A DNA stretch of 64,000 nucleotides from Exiguobacterium sp. s124 (GTDB lineage: Bacteria; Bacillota; Bacilli; Exiguobacteriales; Exiguobacteriaceae). Position numbers and translations under genes: made by a program. The stretch spans positions 1,302,001 to 1,366,000 of the forward strand of contig NZ_JACSKH010000001.1 of the NCBI RefSeq assembly GCF_018617485.1. The letters are read 5' to 3'. Shown here piece by piece: positions 16,679 through 23,804 of this stretch (its first letter is position 1; every line of letters starts with the position of its first letter). The notes beneath the pieces are model-generated. The model was given only the letters and a program-made list of their open reading frames with translations. It was not told the origin of the DNA and searched no databases.

Positions 16679-17470
16679 ATGTATATCGTAACCACTTGCT
16701 TACGTCCGACAGATGAAGTGTTATCTCGGGCGCATGTTCATGCCGCAGAATACAATATGAAGTTTGTGGATCGACGCAAACATTCCATCGACGAACTGAA
16801 AAAGCGCCATCATCAGGACGTACTTGTATTTGACAAGAGACGCGTCGAGTACACACCACTTCACAGTACAGAACCATTCTTTTTTCACCCTTCTAGCTCG
16901 GTCTTTCGGGTGAAACAACTCAGTCGTGGTGGAACCGATCCGCTCATTGACGCTTTACAAACCGAACCAGGTGATCAAATTTTAGATTGTACGCTCGGAT
17001 TAGGTTCGGACAGCATCGTCATGAGCCACACTGTGGGTCCCACTGGAAAAATCGTTGGACTCGAAAGCCAATTCATTACGGCACAGCTCGTTCGGGAGGG
17101 ACTAAACGTTTGGGTCGAGAAAGATGAACAAATCAATGAGGCGATGCGCCGCATTGAGGTCGTCCATACCAATTCTCTCGAATATTTGAAATCGTGTGCG
17201 GAAAATGCATTCGACTGTATTTACTTCGATCCGATGTTCGAAAAGACTATTTCAGAATCGGTTCATCTGAACCCACTTCGCTCAATCGCCGACACTTCCC
17301 CGCTCTCGCAAGAGCTGATGGACGAAGCAAAACGAGTAGCAAAAAAACGAATTGTCCTAAAGGCGCATTTTGAGAGCGATGCCTTCGAACGCCATGGTTT
17401 TACTCACATTAAGCGAAAAACATCGAAGTTCCATTACGGATATATCGACATGGAGTCTAAGACTATTTAG
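16679..17470 (+). CDS. SAM-dependent methyltransferase (RsmJ/YpiP-like)
   Basis: A 263-residue class I methyltransferase. Glycine-rich motif I is QILDCTLGLGSDSIVMS and the acidic loop is VGLESQ. DCIYFDPMFE matches the catalytic DPMF motif of the RsmJ (16S rRNA m2G1516) family and of the poorly studied Bacillus YpiP. The preceding GGTDPLIDAL is also typical. The first 85 residues form a different N-terminal domain. RNA is the likely substrate, by homology only. The stop lies inside a long terminator hairpin. Confidence 0.8.
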   Translation: MYIVTTCLRPTDEVLSRAHVHAAEYNMKFVDRRKHSIDELKKRHHQDVLVFDKRRVEYTPLHSTEPFFFHPSSSVFRVKQLSRGGTDPLIDALQTEPGDQILDCTLGLGSDSIVMSHTVGPTGKIVGLESQFITAQLVREGLNVWVEKDEQINEAMRRIEVVHTNSLEYLKSCAENAFDCIYFDPMFEKTISESVHLNPLRSIADTSPLSQELMDEAKRVAKKRIVLKAHFESDAFERHGFTHIKRKTSKFHYGYIDMESKTI

Positions 17471-17505
17471 TTCATATTGACTAAATAGGTCTTTAGACTC
17501 TTTTT
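17455..17505 (+). terminator. Long intrinsic terminator overlapping the methyltransferase stop
   Basis: A stem of about 19 pairs (AGTCTAAGACTATTTAGT with ACTAAATAGGTCTTTAGACT, one bulge) and a loop of about 7 bases, followed by CTTTTTC. Confidence 0.85.
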
Positions 17506-17526
17506 CTGGTTATTATTTTCTGAATA

Positions 17527-17556
17527 TTGACATTAATCAGACATAAACGGTACATT
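17527..17556 (+). promoter_or_regulatory. Candidate SigA promoter of the M6 protease gene
   Basis: TTGACA at 17527-17532, 18-base spacer, TACATT at 17551-17556, about 50 bases before the start codon. The -35 is perfect and the -10 weak. Confidence 0.5.
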
Positions 17557-17608
17557 TACAACAAGCTCACACATTTTCCCATTATTTTTTTACAGGAGGT
17601 TCATACAA

Positions 17609-20002
17609 ATGAAAAAACGTTCCATCCGTCGAACGACGCTCGCGGCTCTCATGACATCTGCCATGACAGTCAGCATCGTTCCGGCTGCTGGTGCTGCACC
17701 GCTATCGGTTGCACCATCTGTCCCGACAACGAGCTCGCTCGCTCCGTTCGACCACAACATCATCGATGAAGAGCGTCTCGCAAAAGCACTCGAGAAACGC
17801 GGTGTCATCAAAAAAGGATTGTCAGCATCTGAACGCATGAAAGCGGTCGACGCATACATCGCGAAAAAACAAGGTGAAGCCAAAGATCCACATAAACATG
17901 ACGACGAATTGAATGAGAAAGCTTCAAAAGCAAAAGAGAAGATACATACTCAATTCGAAAAAGAAACAGAACGCATTCTCGACAAAGCGAAAAAAGGACA
18001 AGCGAACTACCGTAAAGGAAAACCGAACGGTCAAGTGAAGGTTTCTCCAGCGCAGCAATCGTCTTACAACGGCGCGGTCCGTGAAGATAAAGTCCTCGTC
18101 CTCCTCGTCGAGTATAGTGACTTCAAACATAATAACGTCGAGCAAGATCCAGGTTATATGTATAGTGACAACTTCAGCAAGGAACATTATGAAAAATATA
18201 TGTTCGGTGATGAGTCGTTCGAACTGTTTAACGGTGAGAAGGTTCAAACGTTCAAACAATATTATGAAGAACAGTCGGGTGGCAGTTATACGGTCGACGG
18301 TGAAGTTTCAGAATGGCTAAGCGTTCCTGGAACTGCGAAAGACTACGGCGCTGACCGCTCAACAGGCGGTCATGACAATGCTGGCCCTGGTCCACGTCAA
18401 CTCGTCAAAGATGCATTGAACGCTGCGGTCGCATCTGGCATCAACCTTGCAGAGCATGACCAATACGATCTTTACGACTTAGATGGCGACGGTGACTTCA
18501 ATGAGCCGGACGGCCTCGTCGACCACTTGATGATCATCCACGCTGGTACTGGTCAAGAAGCTGGTGGCGGTGCACTTGGTGACGACGCAGTATGGTCACA
18601 CCGTTGGGTTCTCAATGGCGTTTATCCGGTAGCCAACACAGAAGCTGCAGTTCCATACTGGGGCGGAAAAATGGCTGCGTATGATTACACGATTCAACCT
18701 GAAGATGGTGCAGTCGGCGTCTTCGCACACGAATTTGGTCATGACCTCGGTCTTCCAGATGAGTACGATACACAATACACAGGTCAAGGTGAGCCAGTAC
18801 AATCATGGTCAATCATGAGTGGCGGTAGCTGGGCTGGTAAAGTTGCTGGTACGGAACCAACAAGCTTCTCTCCACAAAACAAAGAGTACTTCCAAAAAAT
18901 CATGGGTGGAAACTGGGCTAATATTACAGAAGTCGATCTTGAAGATATCAACTCTCAAGGGTTTGTCTCACAACTCGACCAATCGGTAACGAAGTCGAAC
19001 AACCCAGGAATCGTCAAAGTCAACCTTCCTGATAAGAAGATTAAAGGGATCGAACCGGCTTATGGCGAGCGCTACTATTACTCGACTAAAGGTGACGACA
19101 TCCATACAGAGATGGCAACACCTAGCGTGAAACTCGGTGCGGATGGCGTCCTCACATTCGATTCATTCTACGAAGTCGAATCAGATTATGATTACTTGTA
19201 CATTAAAGCTGTAAGTGGTGGTAAAGAAGTCGTACTCGATGTATTCGGTGACGACGTCAACGGCGAGAACGAAGCTGGATACCCTGCTGAGACAACGAAC
19301 GGTGCATGGGTCAACAAATCATATGACCTCTCACAATTCGCTGGACAAGATGTTCAAATCGTATTTGAGTACGTGACAGACGGCGGCGTCGCAATGAAAG
19401 GCTTCGCAGTCGACAACTTGTCAATCAAGTCAGAGTCAGCAACACTCTTCGCTGATGATGCGGAAGGTGCTGAAGCCGTGACACTCGATGGATTCGTCAA
19501 CTCAGACGGATACGATTCGAAACCGCACTACTACTACCTCGAATGGCGTAACCATGCCGGATCGGATATGGGTCTTCTCAACGGTCGTGGCGTGAAATAC
19601 AACACAGGTCTTGTTGTGTGGTATGGTGATGACTCTTACACTGACAACTGGGTCGGTGTCCACCCTGGTGAAGGTTTCCTCGGTGTCGTCGACTCTCACC
19701 CTGAAGCTCTCATCGGAAACTTGAACGGTCAAGAAACGGTAGCTGGTAGCACACGTTACCAAATCGCTGACGCTGCGTTCAGTCTCGATAAGACACTCGC
19801 TTGGTACATCGATTCACCAAGTCGTGGTGTGTATGACTACAAAGCACAAGCTGGCGTGAAGCAGTTCAATGATGCGAATTCGTACATCAACTCACTCATC
19901 CCAGATGCAGGACGTAAACTTCCGCAATACGGACTCGTCGTTGACGTTGTCGGTGAAGCGAAAGACAACTCTGCAGGTGCTGTTTGGATCCGTACAAAAT
20001 AA
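17609..20002 (+). CDS. inhA: Secreted immune inhibitor A-type metalloprotease, peptidase family M6
   Basis: A 797-residue exported zinc protease. There is a Sec signal peptide with cleavage after about residue 30 (KKRSIRRTT, then [18 protein letters not shown]). A propeptide rich in Lys and Glu follows (to about 150). The catalytic M6 domain carries the zinc motif H374-E-F-G-H378-D-L-G-L-P-D-E385. The C-terminal half has MAM/jelly-roll-like repeats ([35 protein letters not shown]). The length fits Bacillus InhA (about 795 residues). In relatives it degrades host antimicrobial peptides and extracellular proteins. In an environmental organism scavenging is equally likely. Start by AGGAGG behind a TTGACA promoter. 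Monocistronic. Confidence 0.95.
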   Translation: MKKRSIRRTTLAALMTSAMTVSIVPAAGAAPLSVAPSVPTTSSLAPFDHNIIDEERLAKALEKRGVIKKGLSASERMKAVDAYIAKKQGEAKDPHKHDDELNEKASKAKEKIHTQFEKETERILDKAKKGQANYRKGKPNGQVKVSPAQQSSYNGAVREDKVLVLLVEYSDFKHNNVEQDPGYMYSDNFSKEHYEKYMFGDESFELFNGEKVQTFKQYYEEQSGGSYTVDGEVSEWLSVPGTAKDYGADRSTGGHDNAGPGPRQLVKDALNAAVASGINLAEHDQYDLYDLDGDGDFNEPDGLVDHLMIIHAGTGQEAGGGALGDDAVWSHRWVLNGVYPVANTEAAVPYWGGKMAAYDYTIQPEDGAVGVFAHEFGHDLGLPDEYDTQYTGQGEPVQSWSIMSGGSWAGKVAGTEPTSFSPQNKEYFQKIMGGNWANITEVDLEDINSQGFVSQLDQSVTKSNNPGIVKVNLPDKKIKGIEPAYGERYYYSTKGDDIHTEMATPSVKLGADGVLTFDSFYEVESDYDYLYIKAVSGGKEVVLDVFGDDVNGENEAGYPAETTNGAWVNKSYDLSQFAGQDVQIVFEYVTDGGVAMKGFAVDNLSIKSESATLFADDAEGAEAVTLDGFVNSDGYDSKPHYYYLEWRNHAGSDMGLLNGRGVKYNTGLVVWYGDDSYTDNWVGVHPGEGFLGVVDSHPEALIGNLNGQETVAGSTRYQIADAAFSLDKTLAWYIDSPSRGVYDYKAQAGVKQFNDANSYINSLIPDAGRKLPQYGLVVDVVGEAKDNSAGAVWIRTK

Positions 20003-20013
20003 GTATTTACCCT

Positions 20014-20060
20014 TTGACCTCCAGTCTTCTAAGTAAAGAAGATTGGAGGTCTTATTATTC
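20014..20060 (+). terminator. Intrinsic terminator after inhA
   Basis: GACCTCCAGTCTTCT pairs with AGAAGATTGGAGGTC (one mismatch) around TAAGTAA, followed by TTATTATT. Confidence 0.85.
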
Positions 20061-20069
20061 TGAAAAAGC

Positions 20070-20098
20070 TTGAAAAACGCGAGTAACCTGTGTAACAT
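20070..20098 (+). promoter_or_regulatory. Promoter of the solitary tRNA gene
   Basis: TTGAAA (20070-20075), 17-base spacer, TAACAT (20093-20098). The expected start is around 20105, only a few bases before the mature tRNA 5' end at 20111. Confidence 0.7.
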
Positions 20099-20110
20099 AG
20101 TTAGTGTAAC

Positions 20111-20181
20111 GCCTCTGTAGGTTAGTGGCAGACCTCAGCAATGGTAATGCTGCAGCACGAGTTCGATTCTCGTCGGAGGCA
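20111..20181 (+). tRNA. tRNA-Thr(GGU)-like gene, isolated, no encoded CCA
   Basis: A 71-nucleotide sequence folds into a full cloverleaf. The acceptor stem is GCCTCTG/CGGAGGC (one G-U). D-stem GGTT/GACC encloses a 7-base loop containing GG. Anticodon stem CAGCA/TGCTG encloses loop ATGGTAA with U33 and anticodon GGT at 20143-20145. The variable loop has 4 bases. T-stem ACGAG/CTCGT encloses loop TTCGATT, and A73 is the discriminator. The anticodon reads Thr ACC/ACU, and G1-C72, C2-G71, G35, U36 agree with bacterial Thr identity. The body (GTAGGTTAGTGG, short D-loop, CTCAGC) looks more like Bacillus tRNA-Gly(UCC). CCA is not encoded. Own promoter and terminator. Confidence 0.8.
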
Positions 20182-20211
20182 TCAAACATACCGCTCAACG
20201 GAGCGGTTTAG

Positions 20212-20246
20212 AGCACTTCCTGTTATTGACAGGAAGTGCTTTTTTG
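20212..20246 (+). terminator. Intrinsic terminator of the tRNA gene
   Basis: 12-bp stem AGCACTTCCTGT/ACAGGAAGTGCT with loop TATTG, followed by TTTTTT. Confidence 0.92.
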
Positions 20247-20337
20247 TACTTCCCCTCCCTATATCGTTTTTGATGAACATTCTAACGACAATCAATGGTA
20301 CAATTTGGATTACCATATCTTTTACAGGAGGGTTTCG

Positions 20338-20799
20338 ATGAAACGAGCACTTGGAATAGGCACCGTTATGATTTTATTAGCAGCTTGTTCGCCTAGTACT
20401 AGTCAGGACTCAAAACCTGAACCAGTTACAGAAAACACCACAGAAACATCCGAAGAAACCGTCGAAGAATTAACTCTATTTTTTAAAGGCGAACCAACCC
20501 AAGAAGAAATTGATATCTTCTGGGGATACTTACGATCAGAAAGTAGTGATGTGCTCGCCACATTCGCTGACGGATCAGAAAGTCTTTGGGCATGTAAAGC
20601 CACATGCGAGAACCCTGACTCGACTGAATCCATCGACCTACAAAATCGTTTGGATCAAACCTCTACTAACATCGAAGAATTACGAGTTGGGCTCGAACAC
20701 TTAAAACAATTCGACATCAATCATATTCAACACGTTGAAATCGATTCCGTCCTTCGATCATTAACCTATTCGCAAGACGTGAAACGAAGCATCAGTTGA
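20338..20799 (+). CDS. Small lipoprotein of unknown function
   Basis: A 153-residue protein with a lipoprotein signal: MKRALGIGTVMILLAAC, lipobox LLAAC with Cys17. A Thr/Glu-rich linker (to about 50) follows, then a soluble domain with a pair of cysteines (WACKATC) and a helical C-terminus. It would be anchored to the outer face of the membrane. The start is ATG 20338 behind GGAGGG. The longer open frame from 20236 runs into the tRNA terminator and is not credible. No family recognised. Confidence 0.75.
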   Translation: MKRALGIGTVMILLAACSPSTSQDSKPEPVTENTTETSEETVEELTLFFKGEPTQEEIDIFWGYLRSESSDVLATFADGSESLWACKATCENPDSTESIDLQNRLDQTSTNIEELRVGLEHLKQFDINHIQHVEIDSVLRSLTYSQDVKRSIS

Positions 20800-20927
20800 C
20801 TTGGAGAGCACAAGCAGACGTGCTCGGGAGCGCACGCGGTATGATAAAAGGGTTGAACATCGAACTGAGCGGAGTATAACTGCGTTCGTATCGCATGAAT
20901 CATATATCAGCCTGAGCGTACATCACC

Positions 20928-20956
20928 TTGACATCATTTCCGTTCCTCTATAAACT
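20928..20956 (+). promoter_or_regulatory. Promoter of the queuosine-precursor transporter gene
   Basis: TTGACA (20928-20933), 17-base spacer, TAAACT (20951-20956). A second, weaker candidate lies upstream (TTGAAC 20853-20858, 16 bases, TATAAC 20875-20880). Confidence 0.65.
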
Positions 20957-21001
20957 TGAAAAGTTGAAATCATTGAATAGTTAGAGGAAGGAGCATGATT
21001 C

Positions 21002-21697
21002 ATGCTAAACGAATGGTTATGGATTCCTTCTGCCATCCTTACACTCGGTCTTCTCGTCCTCAGTTACAAATTGTTTGGACGGGTCGGATTATATGCTTGG
21101 ATTGCGATGGCTTCGGTCGTAGCAAATATTCAAGTCACACAACAGATTGTAATTGGCGGATACATTTTTACGCTTGGTAACATCGTCTACGGTTCGCTCT
21201 ATTTAGCGACTGACATTTTGAACGAAAAATACGGACGAGCTGCGGCTCGAAAAGGGGTATGGCTCGGATTCTTCATTTTGATCGTTTCGACTGTACTTAT
21301 GCAGTACGCCCTATTATATGAACCGTTCGAAGAAGCGCTCTTCATGCACGAAAGTTTTGAGGCACTCTTTTCGATGCTTCCATTGATAACGCTCGGTAGC
21401 CTTGCTGCTTACCTCGTCTCGCAATTGTTTGACGTCTTCGTCTACTCGAAGATTCGCGCCAAAACGGGCGAGAAAAAACTTTGGCTCAGAACGACAGGTT
21501 CGACTGTGCTTTCACAATTAATTGATACGTTCACATTCTGTATCATCGCTTTCTGGGGAATGGATTGGGAGATTTGGTGGAATATCTTCATTACGACGTA
21601 CGTGGCGAAGTTCGTGATTGCTTGGATGGCGACACCGTTCATGTATTACGCGAAACGTACGAATCCGCAAGATGAATCCGAACAACATGCAGCATAA
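21002..21697 (+). CDS. Queuosine precursor transporter, YhhQ/VUT family
   Basis: A 231-residue, six-helix membrane protein of the YhhQ family, which imports queuine-pathway precursors (preQ0/preQ1) for tRNA modification. Family signatures seen are NIVYGSLYLATDILNEKYGR(A/K)AARKGVWLGF, the SQLFDVFVY segment and TGSTVLSQLIDTFTFCIIAFWG. Start ATG 21002 with GAAGGAG 11 bases upstream. The leader (20945-20987) can pair across the ribosome site, but it does not match the preQ1 riboswitch consensus I know. Followed by a terminator shared with the convergent gene. Confidence 0.88.
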   Translation: MLNEWLWIPSAILTLGLLVLSYKLFGRVGLYAWIAMASVVANIQVTQQIVIGGYIFTLGNIVYGSLYLATDILNEKYGRAAARKGVWLGFFILIVSTVLMQYALLYEPFEEALFMHESFEALFSMLPLITLGSLAAYLVSQLFDVFVYSKIRAKTGEKKLWLRTTGSTVLSQLIDTFTFCIIAFWGMDWEIWWNIFITTYVAKFVIAWMATPFMYYAKRTNPQDESEQHAA

Positions 21698-21700
21698 AAC

Positions 21701-21735
21701 AAGCCGTAACTTCAATTTCGAAGTTACGGCTTTTA
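21701..21735. terminator. Bidirectional terminator
   Basis: 13-bp perfect stem AAGCCGTAACTTC/GAAGTTACGGCTT with a 6-base loop between convergent genes. T-rich on the plus strand. Confidence 0.88.
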
Positions 21736-21984
21736 TCATGGTCGTTCTATTTGGATACGAACAGCATACGGACGGGCTTCTTCAATCGATGCCGACTCTC
21801 GACAGACGGTGATGGCTTTGAACGGATCAATGGCGACCGCTTCGATCGTTTGATCGTTCGTTTCGACTTCAAGAATCGTATAGACAGGCAAACGCTCGAG
21901 TTTAACCCACTCCCCGTTACGTTTTTTTTCATAGATGACTGGTGTTTGAATCGAGTAACGTCGGAGTAAATCATGTACATTCAT
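21736..21984 (-). CDS. Conserved-looking small protein of unknown function
   Basis: An 82-residue soluble protein (MNVHDLLRRYSIQTPVIYEKKRNGEWVKLERLP...) with alternating strand-like segments and a charged C-terminus. Start ATG 21984 with GGAGGAGATC upstream. A second frame over the same DNA lacks a ribosome site. No family recognised. A near-perfect cre (22021-22034) lies about 40 bases upstream. Confidence 0.65.
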   Translation of the reverse strand: MNVHDLLRRYSIQTPVIYEKKRNGEWVKLERLPVYTILEVETNDQTIEAVAIDPFKAITVCRESASIEEARPYAVRIQIERP

Positions 21985-22020
21985 CTGATCTCCTCCCTAT
22001 TCAAATCGTACACCTATTAT

Positions 22021-22034
22021 AGAAAGCGTTTTCA
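22021..22034 (-). promoter_or_regulatory. cre-like CcpA site
   Basis: On the minus strand TGAAAACGCTTTCT matches 13 of 14 positions of TGWAANCGNTNWCA. It lies in the divergent interval between the 82-residue protein gene and the PilZ gene. Confidence 0.5.
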
Positions 22035-22131
22035 TATTTGTAAAGCGAGCTTACTTTTAGATTATACATATTTCTTCTTCATTTCGAATCGTAAATGTCC
22101 GATATAAAGAATAGAGAAATGGGGTGAATTG

Positions 22132-22488
22132 ATGCGTTATCGCAGACAGGAAACTTTTCGCTATATTCTACCAAATCCCCGTACGATCCCTTATCGACTC
22201 GTTTGGGAAGAGAAAGAACTTTATGATGGAGAAGGACTTCTTTTGAATGTGAGCTCCCATGGACTGAAGTTGCGATCAGATTATCTTTTCCCGCTTTCCG
22301 ATGATTTACAGGTCCACTTCGTCCTCGATCTCGTTCCAACCCTCCAACCTATTGAACTGGTCGGTCATGTCAGACATCGCAGCCAATTAGGATCGTTGTA
22401 TGATTATGGTATTTTACTGGATGCCAAAATGGACGAAACTCAGCAACTCGTCACGATGATTAAAATGTATGCACGTGAAAATAAATGA
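22132..22488 (+). CDS. PilZ-domain protein
   Basis: A 118-residue single PilZ domain. N-terminal arginine cluster RYRRQETFR, then the second PilZ motif as NVSSHGLKL (D/N-x-S-x-x-G) and a C-terminal barrel strand YDYGILLD. PilZ domains usually bind cyclic di-GMP through RxxxR and (D/N)xSxxG. Here the arginines are spaced R-x4-R, so binding is uncertain. Start ATG 22132 behind GGGGTGA. Ends in a terminator with six T. Confidence 0.78.
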   Translation: MRYRRQETFRYILPNPRTIPYRLVWEEKELYDGEGLLLNVSSHGLKLRSDYLFPLSDDLQVHFVLDLVPTLQPIELVGHVRHRSQLGSLYDYGILLDAKMDETQQLVTMIKMYARENK

Positions 22489-22519
22489 GAACACGCGCCA
22501 TTGCATCTTCTCATTTTTT
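22485..22519 (+). terminator. Intrinsic terminator after the PilZ gene
   Basis: 7-bp stem ATGAGAA/TTCTCAT with a 16-base loop, then TTTTTT. Confidence 0.65.
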
Positions 22520-22576
22520 CGTGTTTCCAAAAGAGGGTATACTACTATTATGACTATCATTGGGCGAGGTGTTCGT

Positions 22577-23218
22577 ATGACAAGAAAATTTCTATTAATC
22601 CCATGGGGCGTGGCCATTGCATTGGCTATTTTTGGCCCGAACGTACCGTTTGATGGGCGATTCTTACTTGATTTTATAACGTATAACACGGATGCCTATG
22701 AAGGCTATTCGCTCTCTTTATTCAGCATTTTAGGTGTGTTCCCGTTAGCAATGTTCCCACTTCTTTGGTCAGAAGTGAACCAGCTCAAACCGAATCCACT
22801 CATTGCTGCCATCAGTAGCTTTTTCGTTGGTGGCTTCTTACTCGCTCCCTATTTGGCGTTCGCAAGACAATCACCTTATCCGACTCCCGTCAAACCGCTT
22901 CCGACCCGTATTCTTGGCGTCGTCTTGCTAATAGTGACGATCGGATTGTTCATCGCTGCCGCAAATACCGGGAATGTTTCAGAATATTGGTCGTATGTGG
23001 AGAATAATCAGTTTGTCCGAACGATGACCGTCGATTTTTTCTTGTTGGCATTTATTCAGATCACGTTAATGAACCGCGATGCGAAACGATATAAGATGAG
23101 CCTTTGGCCGCTTCCATACATTCCACTGTTCGGCTTGATTTTCTGGCTCATGATCCGTCATCAAAAACCTTTTAACGAAGCACCACCAAAACGTGAACGC
23201 GCCGAAATGAAACATTGA
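22577..23218 (+). CDS. Integral membrane protein of unknown function
   Basis: A 213-residue protein with about six hydrophobic segments (for example FLLIPWGVAIALAIFG, LFSILGVFPLAMFPLLW, ILGVVLLIVTIGLFIAAA, LWPLPYIPLFGLIFWLMI) and a basic C-terminal tail (KRERAEMKH). The open frame begins at 22469 inside the PilZ gene, but GAGGTG five bases before ATG 22577 marks the start. I do not recognise the family. Its layout resembles the DUF2834/abi-like small membrane proteins of Bacilli only in general terms. Confidence 0.7.
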   Translation: MTRKFLLIPWGVAIALAIFGPNVPFDGRFLLDFITYNTDAYEGYSLSLFSILGVFPLAMFPLLWSEVNQLKPNPLIAAISSFFVGGFLLAPYLAFARQSPYPTPVKPLPTRILGVVLLIVTIGLFIAAANTGNVSEYWSYVENNQFVRTMTVDFFLLAFIQITLMNRDAKRYKMSLWPLPYIPLFGLIFWLMIRHQKPFNEAPPKRERAEMKH

Positions 23219-23281
23219 TTCCCCTTTTTCTTTTGAACCGTTATACTTGATATTAGTTTTGTATTTAAAGGAGATCATCAC

Positions 23282-23554
23282 ATGCGCTATTTTCAGGTCA
23301 CGTCTTATGTGACTGTTAAAAATGAAGAACTTGTCTTAAATGAGTATGTAAAAGTGCCCAATCAAAAAGTAGATCAATTTTTAAAAGAAACGTTAGAGCT
23401 TGATCTGTATGATGATCAAGTCTCGTTGCGTGAATGCGTTGTTGGGAAAGGAAAGTGGGAATGTCCTGTCGGTGACTTTGTCATCACGGAGCACACCGAT
23501 GAAAAGAAATTTAATCGTCTGCAAAACAGCCGTTCCTCTAAAACGAATAAGTAA
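23282..23554 (+). CDS. Small protein of unknown function
   Basis: A 90-residue soluble protein (MRYFQVTSYVTVKNEELVLNEYVKVPNQ...) with two cysteines (RECVVGKGKWECPVGDF), a strand-rich N-terminus and a basic tail (NRLQNSRSSKTNK). Very good ribosome site (AAAGGAGATC) before ATG 23282. Followed by a strong terminator. No family recognised. Confidence 0.72.
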   Translation: MRYFQVTSYVTVKNEELVLNEYVKVPNQKVDQFLKETLELDLYDDQVSLRECVVGKGKWECPVGDFVITEHTDEKKFNRLQNSRSSKTNK

Positions 23555-23564
23555 TCTCGATATG

Positions 23565-23599
23565 AAAAACCTCCTCGTCTATTAGACGGGGAGGTTTTT
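23565..23599. terminator. Bidirectional intrinsic terminator
   Basis: Stem AAAACCTCCTCGTCT / AGACGGGGAGGTTTT around ATTA, with T-runs usable on both strands. It serves the 90-residue gene and the convergent 42-residue gene. Confidence 0.85.
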
Positions 23600-23615
23600 A
23601 TCATAGACATGGCGT

Positions 23616-23744
23616 TTATTCATCCGATTCTTCTTCGGGATTTGGATCAGGATGTTGGGTCGGAGCCGGTTTTTGTGCCGGATTCGATTCATCATCTGGT
23701 AGCGGGTCTGGGTGAACCCCTGGTTGTGATTCATCTCGTTTCAT
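23616..23744 (-). CDS. 42-residue acidic, proline-rich small protein
   Basis: A short gene with ATG at 23744, ribosome site GAAGGAGGG five bases upstream and stop TAA at 23618-23616. The product (MKRDESQPGVHPDPLPDDE..., ending NPEEESDE) is almost entirely Pro, Asp, Glu, Gln and Asn, with no hydrophobic core, so it is probably disordered. It shares the downstream bidirectional terminator. Function unknown. Codon use and the strong ribosome site make it more than a chance frame. Confidence 0.65.
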   Translation of the reverse strand: MKRDESQPGVHPDPLPDDESNPAQKPAPTQHPDPNPEEESDE

Positions 23745-23804
23745 CGTATCCCTCCTTCATCGTTACTCCATCTGTTTATCCGTTTTCTTCATACACGAAA
23801 CGTA

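Noticed and set aside
20806-20825. GAGCAC/GTGCTC hairpin after the lipoprotein gene
   Set aside because: Short stem with no U-tract. Not enough for a terminator call.
20928-21001. preQ1 riboswitch before the queuosine-precursor transporter
   Set aside because: CCTCTATAAACTTGA recalls the 3' part of the preQ1-I motif, but the required 5' AGAGGTTC-like stem and pseudoknot are missing.
20995-21180. ATG at 20995 with a better-spaced ribosome site, in another frame
   Set aside because: It yields a 61-residue product without membrane pattern, while ATG 21002 opens the complete YhhQ protein.
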